The notes under the pieces are model-generated. The model was not told the origin of the DNA. It saw only the letters and a program-made list of their open reading frames with translations, and did not search any database. Below, in pieces: positions 6,738-7,279 of a DNA stretch of 7,279 bases (position 1 is the first letter of the stretch; each line of letters starts with the position of its first letter). The DNA is taken from NCBI GenBank assembly GCA_016784265.1, contig JADHUZ010000063.1:1-7279 (forward strand). The letters are read 5' to 3'. Both the position numbers and the translations under genes were made by a program. This stretch comes from Fidelibacterota bacterium. Lineage in GTDB: Bacteria > Fidelibacterota > BS150m-G59.

Positions 6738-6771
6738 CGAAACGGGGGATATTTCAACGTTCCCCGTTTCG
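6738..6771 (+). terminator. Probable intrinsic terminator after rpsA
   Basis: Starting 12 bases after the stop, CGAAACGGGGGA (6738-6749) pairs with TTCCCCGTTTCG (6760-6771): a 12-bp stem with one G-U pair and a 10-nt loop. It is followed by a T-rich but interrupted tract (ATTTTGATGATT, 6774-6785), so termination may be incomplete and some read-through into the next gene is possible. It is the only strong hairpin I noticed in the window and marks the likely operon end. Confidence 0.7.
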
Positions 6772-6791
6772 ATGATTTTGATGATTAAAAT

Positions 6792-7279
6792 ATGAAATCA
6801 ACAATTGGAATAAAAATAGGTTCAATCTTACTGGCGTTTTTGCTGGTGTTGATTGTGAAATTGGATAAACATACTACGACTGTAATTACGATGCCGATAG
6901 TAGCGGTTAATTTAAATTCGACAAAAGCGTTCACAAAAGATTTTCCAAAATCTGCACAAGTGAGAATATCTGGAACAGGGCGAGAATTGCTTTTCGAAGC
7001 CATATATCACAAATGGTTCAATTCCGACAGCAGAAAACTGATTATTGATTTAGACCAAATTAAGCGATGGTACAATTTTCCATTGGCAGAATATTTTCGC
7101 GAAAAACCACAACAATTTGTAGCCATTGGCGGGAAAAATATCCACCTGCTCGAAGTCATTACACCTGACACCGTGAAAATACGACTTGCTCAAAAATACG
7201 AAAAGTGGATTCCGATTCACAATAATGTAATACTTGAAACGGCATCGGGATACGCTGTTGCGGGAACTCCTTCAACACT
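6792..7279 (+). CDS. Probable YbbR-domain membrane-anchored protein, 3' end outside window
   Basis: Open frame of 162 codons running off the window. A short basic N-terminus (MKSTIGIKIG) precedes a hydrophobic helix, about residues 8-23, ending VLIVKLDK, which suggests one membrane anchor with the rest outside the cytoplasm. The remainder alternates short strands and resembles YbbR-like repeats: a segment with AQVRISGTG (55-63), then IDLDQIK, then TPDTVKI followed by WIPIHNN and a GY motif near the window end, the order expected of one YbbR unit. YbbR proteins such as CdaR regulate the diadenylate cyclase CdaA in Firmicutes; in other phyla the role is less clear and no cyclase gene is visible here. 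A stop at 6786-6788 limits the start to ATG 6792 or later. No clear ribosome-binding site is seen. The family call rests on pattern and is moderate. Confidence 0.6.
   Translation, partial: MKSTIGIKIGSILLAFLLVLIVKLDKHTTTVITMPIVAVNLNSTKAFTKDFPKSAQVRISGTGRELLFEAIYHKWFNSDSRKLIIDLDQIKRWYNFPLAEYFREKPQQFVAIGGKNIHLLEVITPDTVKIRLAQKYEKWIPIHNNVILETASGYAVAGTPST

Noticed and set aside
6731..6775. 14-codon ATG frame between rpsA and the YbbR-like gene
   Set aside because: It lies across both arms of the terminator hairpin, has no ribosome-binding site and no recognisable product; it is best explained by chance.
6786..6791. TAAAAT as a -10 box for the YbbR-like gene
   Set aside because: It abuts the ATG directly and no -35 element is found at suitable spacing; expected by chance in AT-rich DNA.

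Overview
The window is a dense, single-strand block of bacterial housekeeping genes, all on the + strand. It is AT-rich (roughly 40% G+C by eye) and uses the standard bacterial code: TAA, TGA and TAG all serve as stops. Order: the C-terminal part of an NlpC/P60 peptidase, an HNH endonuclease, trpS, scpA, scpB, rluB, and cmk joined in frame to rpsA. A probable terminator hairpin follows, then the start of a probable YbbR-domain membrane protein cut by the window end. No RNA genes, mobile elements, CRISPR arrays or large repeats were seen. The taxon cannot be fixed from this sequence. The glutamate-rich N-terminal extension on S1 and the HNH and YbbR genes would fit a Gram-negative lineage of the Bacteroidetes/Chlorobi/Cloacimonadota kind or a spirochaete, but this is low-confidence inference.

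Layout: from 1 to 6725 there is almost no non-coding DNA. Junctions are a 4-nt overlap (NlpC/HNH), a 4-nt gap (HNH/trpS), a 1-nt TGATG overlap (trpS/scpA), a 4-nt GTGA overlap (scpA/scpB), a 14-nt overlap (scpB/rluB), an 8-nt overlap (rluB/cmk), and an in-frame join (cmk/rpsA). This looks like one translationally coupled operon ending at the hairpin at 6738-6771. The gene set mixes translation (trpS, rluB, rpsA), chromosome condensation (scpA, scpB), pyrimidine nucleotide supply (cmk) and cell-wall hydrolysis (NlpC/P60).

The most notable point is the cmk-rpsA join at about 4595-4626. One continuous frame encodes a 925-residue Cmk-S1 protein, yet the joint keeps every sign of two separate genes. 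There is an A7 tract forming an A_AAA_AAA heptamer in the correct phase for -1 slippage, then a GGAGG ribosome-binding site, then an in-frame GTG where S1 begins. Both other frames stop exactly there: -1 at TAA 4619-4621, +1 at TGA 4624-4626, the latter overlapping the GTG as at scpA/scpB. Either a one-base indel fused the two genes, or slippage makes both fused and separate products, or the homopolymer length is a sequencing error. A second oddity is the HNH gene: its well-placed ribosome-binding site and conserved N-terminus point to a non-canonical ATA (or ATC) start.
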